Shown here in pieces: positions 50,660 to 58,371 of a stretch of 64,000 nucleotides of DNA. Location: contig CAZFMJ010000003.1 in the NCBI GenBank assembly GCA_964520045.1, positions 1-64,000 on the forward strand. Direction: 5' to 3'. Origin of the DNA: CAZFMJ01 sp964520045 (lineage in GTDB: Bacteria; Elusimicrobiota; Elusimicrobia; Elusimicrobiales; CAZFMJ01). The translations under genes and the position numbers were made by a program. The notes beneath the pieces were generated by a model. It saw only the letters and a program-made list of their open reading frames with translations, did not search any database and was not told the DNA's origin. The stretch's first letter is position 1; each line of letters starts with the position of its first letter.

Positions 50660-50833
50660 TTATTCCGCCAAAGATTTTTTGGACCAAAAACCGCAGGAAA
50701 TGGTCTTATTGATAACATCCTCCGGCATTTTATGTCCGAAACATTTGTGTTCGCTGTCGAGATTTTTGCAATCCGCACAGCGCACATTGCTTTTACCTGT
50801 AAACATTCCGAGAATCATGCAGATAAACCGCAT
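50660..50833 (-). CDS. Small cysteine-rich protein
   Basis: A 57-residue protein with a short hydrophobic start (FICMILGMF), then a cysteine cluster VRCADCKNLDSEHKCFGHKM, and a last cysteine in ISCGFW. The Cys pattern suggests a small zinc-binding or iron-sulfur knuckle. GGGAGG precedes the start. It is followed 42 bases later by the basic 56-residue gene, and both lie downstream of hicB. The function is unknown. Confidence 0.58.
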   Translation of the reverse strand: MRFICMILGMFTGKSNVRCADCKNLDSEHKCFGHKMPEDVINKTISCGFWSKKSLAE

Positions 50834-50872
50834 TGAAACCTCCCGAGAAAATTGAGCGACAATCCCAAGTTC

Positions 50873-51259
50873 CTAGACGCCTCTGCTAAACGGATGTATT
50901 TGAACGCGCGCTGTGGAAATCAGGAACAACGCATATTGATTTACTGAAACACCTTCTTCTATAGCTTCTTCCTTCAGGCTATACTGCAAGGCCTTTGGAA
51001 TGCGCGGGAGAAATCGCCCGCCCAGTTTCTGCCCCGACAGTGTTTGCGGAATAGGCAGTTTATTTTCTTTCCTAATGCGGAGATGCAGGTTTATCGCATT
51101 ATCAAGTTCTTTCAACGCTTCGTTATCGGTATCACCTAAAGCAGAGCACCCCGGTATTTCTGGAGCAACAGCAACCCAGTATTTATCTTCCGCGCCGTAG
51201 AAAACTTTTCGGATGTAGGTGGACTTATTATGTGTTTCTCTTTTAGCCGCTTTGCGCAT
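50873..51259 (-). CDS. hicB: HicB-family antitoxin
   Basis: A 128-residue HicB. The partial RNase-H-like domain is visible in YWVAVAPEIPGCSALGDTDNEALKELDNAI (about 30-60), and the C-terminal half (GRFLPRIPKALQYSLKEEAIEEGVSVNQYA) is a ribbon-helix-helix-like DNA-binding unit. HicB binds HicA and represses the operon. GGAGGAG lies before the start. The toxin gene is 12 bases upstream and carries an in-frame stop, so the antitoxin now has no intact partner here. Confidence 0.85.
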   Translation of the reverse strand: MRKAAKRETHNKSTYIRKVFYGAEDKYWVAVAPEIPGCSALGDTDNEALKELDNAINLHLRIRKENKLPIPQTLSGQKLGGRFLPRIPKALQYSLKEEAIEEGVSVNQYALFLISTARVQIHPFSRGV

Positions 51260-51271
51260 AACTCCTCCGTT

Positions 51272-51517
51272 TCATTTTATCGTTAAGCCGTAAACATCCA
51301 CTATCTTTAGAAACCGGGCAATTCGGCAAGGCTTGGCTTCCCTGTCTTTTTCCTGTAGATTTAAAACCGCCCCTCAGGAATGCTTGTAGCCTCTGTGGCT
51401 TCCGATTTGCCCCGCAAATATAAATCCATGCGCTTCAACCAGCCTGACGAAATCAGCGAAACGAACATTATTCTTGGCTCCAGACCGAAGCCGCCGGAGC
51501 AGGATTTTGTTCTTCAT
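51272..51517 (-). pseudogene. hicA: hicA toxin gene with an in-frame TGA
   Basis: The 81-codon frame reads LLRRLRSGAKNNVRFADF, then VRLVEAHGF and GSHRGYKHS, then TGA (51374-51376), then in the same frame GAVLNLQEKDREAKPCRIAR and FLKIVDVYGL. Both halves match HicA, including the catalytic His in GSH (residue 41). The stop replaces the residue after KHS. The mRNA interferase would be cut at 47 residues, without its last strand and helix. Read-through or a sequencing error would restore it. Confidence 0.75.
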
Positions 51518-51619
51518 ATTAATACAATATCACCCGCAATATCATTTGTCAAGGGCTAGGCCGCGGAAAGCCGTATAATACCATAATCGGACAACCGATG
51601 TTATCCTTGGCGGATCCGC

Positions 51620-51682
51620 CTCTCCGCTTTCAGCGGAGGGCGAGATCTCGCCAAAATTTGCCAGCAAATTTTGGCGGAGAGG
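51620..51682. repeat. Nested palindromic element at a tRNA-Ser 3' end
   Basis: Parts in order: CTCCGCTTTCAGCGGAG hairpin, GGCGAGATCTCGCC perfect palindrome, CCAAAATTTGC facing GCAAATTTTGG, and outer CTCTCCGC facing GCGGAGAG. The last arm runs into the tRNA 3' end (CCA and acceptor stem). A copy lies at 51876. Confidence 0.7.
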
Positions 51683-51761
51683 GTGGGATTTGAACCCACG
51701 AGGGTCGTAAAACCCTACAGGTTTTCGAGACCTGCTGTTTAAACCGCTCACACACCTCTCC
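51672..51761 (-). tRNA. tRNA-Ser (anticodon CGA)
   Basis: A 90-base class II tRNA with the CCA end encoded. The acceptor arms are GGAGAGG and CCTCTCC. The anticodon stem CAGGT/ACCTG encloses CTCGAAA, so the anticodon is CGA (codon UCG). The long variable arm (AGGGTTTTACGACCCT) and the T-arm GTGGGTTCAAATCCCAC are typical of serine tRNAs. Confidence 0.93.
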
Positions 51762-51875
51762 GTTCACGCAAGACTGCCGACCACAAAGTAACTTGAAAGT
51801 CGAAAACAGAAAGTTTGCTGCCGATAAATCCAATCGCTTTTCCGCAGTCAAATCTTTATTTCCTATTACCGATTG

Positions 51876-51938
51876 CTCTCCGCTTTCAGCGGAGGGCGAG
51901 ATCTCGCCAAAATTTGCCGGCAAATTTTGGCGGAGAGG
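51876..51938. repeat. Nested palindromic element at the second tRNA-Ser 3' end
   Basis: Nearly identical to the element at 51620, with one change in the centre (GCCGGC for GCCAGC), which makes the palindrome perfect. It too runs into the tRNA acceptor stem. Confidence 0.7.
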
Positions 51939-52018
51939 GTGGGATTTGAACCCACGAAAGGTTATTCACCTTTACCGGTTTTCAAGACCGGCTCCTTAAA
52001 CCGCTCGGACACCTCTCC
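51928..52018 (-). tRNA. tRNA-Ser (anticodon UGA)
   Basis: A 91-base class II tRNA with encoded CCA. The anticodon stem CCGGT/ACCGG encloses CTTGAAA, giving anticodon TGA (codons UCA and others by wobble). The variable arm AAAGGTGAATAACCTTT is long. The acceptor, D and T arms are very like those of the CGA copy, so the two probably arose by duplication. Confidence 0.93.
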
Positions 52019-52188
52019 TATCAACTGCCAGCAAGAAAGCGATAAGCAGTAAGTCATAAGCAAGAGTTTTAACTGCCCACATGCTCATCTTCAGCCCATC
52101 AGCCTGCCTTATTATTTTACAAAATAGATGACATATAGCTCTTGTTTTTGTAATCTATTATCTACACGCTCAATATAGCACACAAACT

Positions 52189-53049
52189 ATGCGCGCATTT
52201 ATTTTATTCTTCAGCCTGTTTTTACTTTTACCTTCCGCCTCAAGAGCATGGTGGCTGCAGAATGACTATTCTTTCGGAGACAACACTTTCAGGGCCGATT
52301 CTCTTTCGGTGTTTGCCAATATTTCCACCCGCGCCGTGGCTGGAATAAATACAGCAGCCTACAAAGACGGCGGTTATCAAGGCAGCGTATATTCCCTGCG
52401 CCTGCCGCTTTCCTTTTCATGGCCCGGCTGTCTTGTTTCAATTAAACCGTTTTATTACCCTAGAACATCCAATGCCGCCACTACCGCCAAAGGCTTGACG
52501 CTTCAAACGCTGTTTCCGATTGACAGAGATAACGAGGGCAGTTACTCGAATCTCATGCTTTCCATATCCGCCGCGAATCAGCGCCTAAACACGGCGTCCG
52601 CCGCCGGAGCCGTCAGCCGCAAATCCTTTTCCGAAGGCTCCATCGATACGCAGTTTGAAAAAACCTTTTATAATGAATTTTTCTTTCTGGCTTCAGTCTC
52701 CGCATTCCATCATTTCAGGAACGCCGGAGATGAAAGACTTCTTCTGCCCGCACTTGACCATTCGGATATGGCGTTTCTTTCAAGCGTGAGGCCGTTGACC
52801 GAATCCCCTTCATGGATGGCGGGATTTCAGTTCGCGCGCAACATGGAACCCGATTCAGACAGCCATGTCTACATCGGATACCAGCGCGTAGCCATGACCA
52901 GAAACATCGACAACGCCAATTCCGCAATGGCAGGCGTAAAGATAAAACTGCTGGAAGCGCATCTTTTTGATTTTACTTATAACTGGTGGAAGCCCGACAA
53001 CAGCAAAGCGCGTAATTATTACAGGTTGCTGTTGAGACTTTTCTTTTAA
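52189..53049 (+). CDS. Predicted outer-membrane beta-barrel protein
   Basis: A 286-residue protein with a signal peptide (cleaved near SRA-W, about residue 20). The rest is built of alternating hydrophobic and polar short strands with glycine, serine and aromatic residues (YSLRLPLSFSW, FFLASVSAFHHF, HVYIGYQRVAM). The chain ends RLLLRLFF, with the terminal phenylalanine that the Bam machine recognises in outer-membrane barrels. It lies 14 bases before the histidine kinase gene on the same strand, so the two are one operon. The ligand or role is unknown. Confidence 0.65.
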   Translation: MRAFILFFSLFLLLPSASRAWWLQNDYSFGDNTFRADSLSVFANISTRAVAGINTAAYKDGGYQGSVYSLRLPLSFSWPGCLVSIKPFYYPRTSNAATTAKGLTLQTLFPIDRDNEGSYSNLMLSISAANQRLNTASAAGAVSRKSFSEGSIDTQFEKTFYNEFFFLASVSAFHHFRNAGDERLLLPALDHSDMAFLSSVRPLTESPSWMAGFQFARNMEPDSDSHVYIGYQRVAMTRNIDNANSAMAGVKIKLLEAHLFDFTYNWWKPDNSKARNYYRLLLRLFF

Positions 53050-53063
53050 GCGAGGATATTATC

Positions 53064-54674
53064 ATGGCGCAGCAGGCGCAGGAAAATCTTGAAATGCTTG
53101 TGATGATAAGCAGACTGCTCTCTTCAAAACTGGATTTAGGAGAACTGCTTACCACCGTAATGCAGCTTGCGACGGACGTGGTGGGAGCCGAAAGAGCGTC
53201 TCTTTTTCTGCTTGATGAGACGACAAATGAATTATATTTTGACGTAGCCCTGGGCCTTGAGCCCGACCTGCCGACCATACGGCTTAAAATCGGAGAAGGA
53301 ATAGCCGGCCTGTGCGCCAAAGAAAGAAAGCCTATAATTATAAACGATACGGCCAATGACCCGCGCCATTCCCAAAAAGTGGACCAGGAAAGCGGTTTTG
53401 TAACCCGCTCAATAATGTCGTGCCCCATGATAATGAAGGGCCGGATTCTGGGCGTTGTTCAGGCTATAAATCATATAGACGGTCCATTCACCGAAAAAGA
53501 CCAGCGCAATTTTGAGGCATTCGCGGCGCAAGCCGCCATTGCCATAGAAAACGCAAGGCTTTTCGCTTCAATAAATGAAGAAAAGCGCAGACTGCAGGTG
53601 GTATTCCGCCAGACACGGGAAGGGATGGTGGTCACAAACACAGATAATCACATAGTTTTGGTGAACGATGTCGCCCAGCTGTATTTCGGCCGGCAATTCG
53701 ACAAAACCATGAAAGAAGCGATTTCCGGAATGGAAATAAAACCGGCCTATGATGAAATACTCTCCTCCCCTGAAAACATCGTGCGCTTTGAGCTTACCAG
53801 AGAAAAACCGAAAAAACTGCTGCTGGACGGCTCCGCCATACGTCTTTTCATGCAGAAAGAAGACGGAAAGCCCGAACCCGAAGGATGGTTATGGATGTTT
53901 CGCGACGTAACGCAGGCCCGCGCCGAAGAAAAAATGTCCCGCAATTTTCTTTCACTGATATCGCATAAGCTTAAAACCCCGCTGGCTCCCATAAACGGCT
54001 ATTCGCAGATGCTGTTGGACGACACGAAAGCCGGGCAGCTCACTGATTTTGCAAAAAAAGCGATCTTGGCCATAAACCAGCAGGGCATGAAGCTCGCCCA
54101 TCTGGTAGAAATGCTTCTCAATTATATAACCATAGAAGAGCTTGATTCGGGCAATCTTAGAAAATCGCAGTTTGATATCAGCGAACCTCTGAAGGAAGCG
54201 GTTTCAAGCATGTCCTCCCGATTGGAAGCCGCAAAGGTAAAATGCGAATTAAAGGATGCGGACACGCCTCTTACCGCAACGGGCGATTCATATCTTATGC
54301 GGGAAGTATTCAGGGCCGTTATAGACAATGCCGTAAAATTCAACCAGTCTCCGGAAAAAAATGTGATGATTTCCTGCTGTCACAACGGAAACACCGCCCT
54401 TATTTCAATAGCGGACAACGGTCCGGGAATCCCCCCCGAGGAACTGGAAAAGATTTTTGATAAATTCTATCAGGTGGAATCTTCTTTTACCGGACAGGTG
54501 GAGGGCTGGGGACTTGGTTTGGCATTTACAAAAAAAGTAGTTGAGGCTCACTGCGGACGAATAATCGTCAAATCCCAGCTCCAAAAAGGATCAATTTTTA
54601 CCATCACGCTGCCTATTGTAAAATCCTCTCCCGCACCTGCGGCGCCGTCCCCCGATCCCCAGCCCCCGTCATAA
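53064..54674 (+). CDS. GAF-domain sensor histidine kinase
   Basis: A 536-residue cytoplasmic kinase with no membrane segment. A GAF domain fills about residues 25-170 (GAERASLFLLDE, IGEGIAGLCAKE, SCPMIMKGRILGVVQAIN). A PAS-like domain follows (about 180-290). The phosphoaccepting His301 lies in SLISHKLKTPLAPING, and the ATP-binding part has DNAVKFNQSP, ADNGPGIPPEE and GWGLGLAFTKKVVEAHCG. The end is proline-rich (PAPAAPSPDPQPPS). No response regulator is adjacent, so it is an orphan kinase. Its operon partner is the barrel protein upstream. Confidence 0.88.
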   Translation: MAQQAQENLEMLVMISRLLSSKLDLGELLTTVMQLATDVVGAERASLFLLDETTNELYFDVALGLEPDLPTIRLKIGEGIAGLCAKERKPIIINDTANDPRHSQKVDQESGFVTRSIMSCPMIMKGRILGVVQAINHIDGPFTEKDQRNFEAFAAQAAIAIENARLFASINEEKRRLQVVFRQTREGMVVTNTDNHIVLVNDVAQLYFGRQFDKTMKEAISGMEIKPAYDEILSSPENIVRFELTREKPKKLLLDGSAIRLFMQKEDGKPEPEGWLWMFRDVTQARAEEKMSRNFLSLISHKLKTPLAPINGYSQMLLDDTKAGQLTDFAKKAILAINQQGMKLAHLVEMLLNYITIEELDSGNLRKSQFDISEPLKEAVSSMSSRLEAAKVKCELKDADTPLTATGDSYLMREVFRAVIDNAVKFNQSPEKNVMISCCHNGNTALISIADNGPGIPPEELEKIFDKFYQVESSFTGQVEGWGLGLAFTKKVVEAHCGRIIVKSQLQKGSIFTITLPIVKSSPAPAAPSPDPQPPS

Positions 54675-54679
54675 CAAGA

Positions 54680-54801
54680 AGGTAGATGGTAAACGGTAAA
54701 ACAAATTTTCTTCCGTCTATCGTCTTCCTTCTTCTGAGGACGCAATTGAACTTGTTACTTTTGTGCTTCTGTTGCCTCTTTTGCCTCCGCTGCTGTCTTC
54801 A
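54680..54801 (+). repeat. Seven-base array followed by nine-base array
   Basis: At 54680-54700: AGGTAGA, TGGTAAA, CGGTAAA, six bases after the kinase stop codon. At about 54753-54801: units such as TTGCCTCTT and TTGCCTCCG with a nine-base period. The second type recurs at 58222-58371. Confidence 0.5.
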
Positions 54802-54860
54802 TAGGTCTTTTTGCCCAATCCCCGATAGGTCTAAAAATTTTCACAAAAGCGCCTAAGGAC
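54801..54860 (+). promoter_or_regulatory. Paired ATAGG motif upstream of the L,D-transpeptidase gene
   Basis: ATAGGTCTTTTTGCCCAAT (54801-54819) is followed 24 bases later by ATAGGTCTAAAA. It matches the first halves at 1701 and 4202. The spacer to the start codon also holds an inverted repeat (GATAGCC and GGCTATC) just before the ribosome site. Confidence 0.4.
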
Positions 54861-54933
54861 CCATGTAAAAACCGGCGGCTGATTGTACAATTTACTCATT
54901 GATAGCCAAGGCTATCACCACAAGGAGAAATAG

Positions 54934-55785
54934 ATGAAAACCATACCAGCTTTAATTTTTGCGGCAACATTTACGGGCTTTGCCTCGGCGGGCCAGATAA
55001 CGCCGAGTTTTGACACAGCGGTAAAAACACAGACCGCGCTTCCTGCCCTGCTCAATAGCGCGCAGCTGCCCCTGCCGGTTCCGCAAACGGCGGTATATGC
55101 TTCTTCCTATGAATCTGGAGCTCTTACGGAGGAATTGGAGCGCGCCGGATACCAAATTACAGCCAGCGGGGTGCGTTACGGCGTTCCTTATGTAGGGATT
55201 AAGATGCCAGTAGGTTTTAAGATTTACGCTTTCTGCCGTGAAATTCCAAGCCTGAAGAATCAGGCTGAATTATGCAAAAAACAGCTTGGCTTTTTTAATA
55301 CTATCAATCCCTTTTATGAAAAAACCAGCACATCCCAGCCATGGTCAATAGAAGCCGATATCCTTAAAATTCCCATGGACTTAAACCAGGCGCCGGAAAT
55401 ATTCCCGTCTTATAACTCATCTCTGTCCGGATATCCGAAATATCTCCACATAGACGCCGGAAAGAGTTATCTGGCGCTTTATGAAAGCGGCCAAATGGTT
55501 AAAATCTATCCTATTTCCGCGGGAGCAAAAGGACACACTACCCCGTCTTTTACATTTAAGATAGGCTTTAAAGACGCCAAATACTGGTCCAGAACATACG
55601 GTGGAGAAATGCCATGGTCGCTGCAGATTAACGGCGGATACTTCATACATGGAGGAGCATTGCCGGGCCAGGCTGATTCGCACGGCTGTATAAGAATGCT
55701 GGTTGAAGACGCTAAAGAGCTGTTTTATCTGGTGGATGCAGGAACGCCGGGCATAGTGACCAGAACCCAGCCGGACAATAATTGA
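54934..55785 (+). CDS. L,D-transpeptidase (YkuD family)
   Basis: A 283-residue exported enzyme with a signal peptide (cleaved at ASA-G, about residue 19). The YkuD domain fills the C-terminal half: KYLHIDAGKSYLALYESG, SAGAKGHTTPSFTFKIG, then GGYFIHGGALPG and the catalytic motif SHGCIRM with Cys252. It cross-links peptidoglycan or attaches proteins to it by 3,3-type bonds. The N-terminal 150 residues are unique. An AAGGAG site and the paired ATAGG motif lie upstream. A seven-base array follows the stop. Confidence 0.88.
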   Translation: MKTIPALIFAATFTGFASAGQITPSFDTAVKTQTALPALLNSAQLPLPVPQTAVYASSYESGALTEELERAGYQITASGVRYGVPYVGIKMPVGFKIYAFCREIPSLKNQAELCKKQLGFFNTINPFYEKTSTSQPWSIEADILKIPMDLNQAPEIFPSYNSSLSGYPKYLHIDAGKSYLALYESGQMVKIYPISAGAKGHTTPSFTFKIGFKDAKYWSRTYGGEMPWSLQINGGYFIHGGALPGQADSHGCIRMLVEDAKELFYLVDAGTPGIVTRTQPDNN

Positions 55786-55790
55786 TTGGG

Positions 55791-55827
55791 GACGGTAAAT
55801 GGTAGAAGGTAGATGGTAAACGGTAAC
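55791..55827 (+). repeat. Seven-base array behind the L,D-transpeptidase gene
   Basis: Units CGGTAAA, TGGTAGA, AGGTAGA, TGGTAAA, CGGTAAC: five in a row, starting seven bases after the stop codon. This is the clearest array of the set. Confidence 0.7.
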
Positions 55828-55910
55828 CATACTGCCGGTCACAAGATTCAGAACTCCAAGTTCACAACCTTCCGCCGTTGTTTGTTCTCTGTTGCTCTTT
55901 ATACTTTGTG

Positions 55911-58220
55911 TTACCGTCTACCCTTTGTTTTAATGATTTCCCGTAAAACTTTATCGGGCGTGAACGGCGGCTCGTAAAGCCTTATGCCTGCGGCGTCATA
56001 AATGGCGTTTGCAATGGCCGGCTGGGGCCCGTTTATTCCTATCTCGGAGACAGATTTTGCGCCGAACGGGCCGTTCGGCTCATAGGTGGGAATAATAATG
56101 GTTTTTATACGGGGAGCGTCTTTTGTGTTGAATATCTTATATCTTCTGAAAGTCCCGTTGTTCATCGCGCCGGAAGGCGAAAACTCCATCTCTTCGGTCA
56201 GCGCATAAGATATGCCGTTTAAAACAGCCCCGTCATTCTGACCTTCCGCAAGAGCCGGATTAATAGCCGTGCCGCAGTCAACCGCCGCTACATAATCAAG
56301 GATCCTCACTTTTCCGGTCTCCATATCCACTTCAATATCGGCAAAATGCGCCGCAAACGGAGGCGGAGAAGTCTGGGCCGTATGCGAGGCGGAGGCCGTT
56401 ATCTGATGCTGGTCATGATAATAAAGCGAGGTATTCGCGACCTCGGACAAAGAGCAGGATTTTCCTGATTTTGAAACTACTTTTCCGGCTTCCAGCGCAA
56501 GATTTTCCGCTTTTTCATCCAATATTCCTTCGGCAGTCTTGAGTATCATTACCCGGACTTTCTCCGCAGTTTTTTTTACCGCATTACCCGAAATGAAGGT
56601 GGTGGAAGAAGCATACGCTCCCACATCAAACGGCGTGATATCGGTGTCGGAAGAAAGAACTATAATATCCTCTGTTTTGACTCCCAGAACTTCGGCCGCA
56701 ATCTGGGCAAGTATGGTGTCGGAACCGGTGCCGAGGTCGGTCGCGCCTATAAGTAAATTAAACGAGCCGTCTTCATTCATTTTTATCGTTGCGCAGGCCA
56801 TGTCGACTTCGGGAATCCCTGAACCCTGCATAAGGCACGCCATGCCGAGCCCTCTTCTGACCGCGCCGGTCTGATTTGCGTATTTTTTCTTTTTTTCATG
56901 CCAGCCTATAGCCTTAATCCCCTGCTCTATCGCCTCAAAAAGGCCGCTTGAAGTTATTTTCTGCTCAACGCCTTCCCTCCCCTCGCCCATTGCCTTAAAA
57001 ACAGGGGAACTCTCTCCTTCCCGTATATAATTTTTCTTTCTGAATTCCAGCTTGTCCATGCCGATGATTTCAGCCATTACATCCATATGGCTTTCCCATG
57101 CAAAAAAACCCTGGCTTGCGCCGTATCCCCTGTACGCTCCGGCCACGGGAAGATTGGTATACGCGGTCTTTCCTATAAATCTGGTGTTTTTGGCCTGATA
57201 CATGGGAAGCGTATGAGAGCCGGAACACATCATAACGGTAAGGGCATGCGAGCCGTACGCTCCGTTGTTCATACATATTTCCATATGGGCGTCCGTTATC
57301 GTCCCGTCTTTTTTCACGCCGGTTTTAAGTTTCACGACCGAAGGATGCCTTGTCCTTGAGGATATAAAGGTCTCCCTTCTGGTATATTCAATTTTCACAG
57401 GGCTCCGGCTGGCGATGGAAAGAGCCGCGCAGATATCCTCAATAACTATCTCCTGCTTGGAGCCGAATCCCCCGCCGATTCTCGGCTTTATGACGCGGAT
57501 ATTTTTAACGGGGATATTGAGGGCATAGCCCACTATCCGCCTTACATGAAATGGCACCTGCGTGGAGGTCCTTATCACCAGCCGTCCCTGCGGATCAAAA
57601 TATGTTATCGCGGTATGAGGCTCAAGCGCGCAATGCTGGGCATATTGGGTTTTATATTCGCGCTCAACCGTAAAATCAGCCTCGGAGAACCATTCCGACT
57701 CCTTTACCTCAAACTCGTATTTAGCGCAGATATTATGTTTTGCGTCCGGGATATTTTTTGCGTCTTCCTCGTCATGGATAACGGGGGCGCCTTCCCTCAT
57801 GGCTTCAATAGGATCAAAAACAGCCGGCAGAATTTCGTATTCCACTTTTATTTTATCCAAAGCCTCCTGCGCCGCTTCGGAAGTCTCCGCGGCCACCGCC
57901 GCTACCCTGTCGCCTACAAACCTCACTTTGCTGTCAAGGATAACGCTGTCATACGGAGACGGCTCGGGGTAGCCCTGCCCGGCTTTTGTATGCGGGAAGC
58001 GGGGCGTATTTTTATAGGTAAGAACGGCTTTTACTCCGGGGGTTTTCTCGGCTGAACTTATGTCGATTTTTTTTATACGCGCATGCGCATGCGGACTCCA
58101 GAGTATCCTGCCTATGAGCAGACCTTTCAGTTCAACATCATCCGCGAACTCGGCGGTTCCGCACGCAAGCCCGAGCGCGTCTATTTTGTTAACGCTTTTA
58201 TTGACGGTTTTAAATTCCAT
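55911..58220 (-). CDS. Xanthine dehydrogenase/aldehyde oxidase-family molybdopterin subunit, orphan
   Basis: A 769-residue large subunit of the xanthine oxidase family. It has the opening GLACGTAEFADDVELKGLL, the cofactor contacts PRIGGGFGSKQE and AYRGYGASQGFF, and the late GAKSVSEIGINGPQPAIANA that holds the catalytic glutamate. No FAD or 2Fe-2S subunit gene is next to it, which is unusual because these enzymes need both. The substrate, a purine or an aldehyde, cannot be told. Its last codons, GRR and the stop, come from a seven-base repeat tract (GGGTAGACGGTAA). Confidence 0.87.
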   Translation of the reverse strand: MEFKTVNKSVNKIDALGLACGTAEFADDVELKGLLIGRILWSPHAHARIKKIDISSAEKTPGVKAVLTYKNTPRFPHTKAGQGYPEPSPYDSVILDSKVRFVGDRVAAVAAETSEAAQEALDKIKVEYEILPAVFDPIEAMREGAPVIHDEEDAKNIPDAKHNICAKYEFEVKESEWFSEADFTVEREYKTQYAQHCALEPHTAITYFDPQGRLVIRTSTQVPFHVRRIVGYALNIPVKNIRVIKPRIGGGFGSKQEIVIEDICAALSIASRSPVKIEYTRRETFISSRTRHPSVVKLKTGVKKDGTITDAHMEICMNNGAYGSHALTVMMCSGSHTLPMYQAKNTRFIGKTAYTNLPVAGAYRGYGASQGFFAWESHMDVMAEIIGMDKLEFRKKNYIREGESSPVFKAMGEGREGVEQKITSSGLFEAIEQGIKAIGWHEKKKKYANQTGAVRRGLGMACLMQGSGIPEVDMACATIKMNEDGSFNLLIGATDLGTGSDTILAQIAAEVLGVKTEDIIVLSSDTDITPFDVGAYASSTTFISGNAVKKTAEKVRVMILKTAEGILDEKAENLALEAGKVVSKSGKSCSLSEVANTSLYYHDQHQITASASHTAQTSPPPFAAHFADIEVDMETGKVRILDYVAAVDCGTAINPALAEGQNDGAVLNGISYALTEEMEFSPSGAMNNGTFRRYKIFNTKDAPRIKTIIIPTYEPNGPFGAKSVSEIGINGPQPAIANAIYDAAGIRLYEPPFTPDKVLREIIKTKGRR

Positions 58221-58221
58221 T

Positions 58222-58371
58222 TTTCCGTTGTTTTTTCTTTTGCTTTTTTGCTTCCTCTGCTTCTGCGGCTTCAGTTGCTTCCATGGCCGCGCCCCGCGGC
58301 GCGTCCGCGGGCAGGCGTTTGCGTCCCTTGCTTCCTTTGCTTCTTTTGCCTCCGTTGCTGTGGTTCTATTT
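58222..58371 (-). repeat. Nine-base repeat arrays upstream of the xanthine-dehydrogenase-like gene
   Basis: On the plus strand units such as TTTTGCTTT, TTTGCTTCC, TCTGCTTCT, GCGGCTTCA, GTTGCTTCC, and after a gap GTTTGCGTC, CCTTGCTTC, CTTTGCTTC, TTTTGCCTC. A GC-rich palindrome (CGCGCCCCGCGGCGCG-type) parts the two runs. The run starts a few bases before the xdh start codon and touches the mlaD 3' end. Confidence 0.6.

Noticed and set aside
50417..50855. Two long plus-strand frames opposite the small genes
   Set aside because: The minus-strand small genes have GGAGG sites and sensible composition, and the plus frames have neither.
51374..51376. Selenocysteine at the hicA TGA
   Set aside because: HicA is not a selenoprotein family, no hairpin follows the codon, and a nonsense change is simpler.
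49464..55926. CRISPR array
   Set aside because: The repeats are seven, nine or about 134 bases with no regular unique spacers, and there are no cas genes.
58222..58371. Nine-base array read as a Glu/Ala-rich small protein on the minus strand
   Set aside because: The repeat period keeps any frame open, and there is no ribosome site or conserved end.
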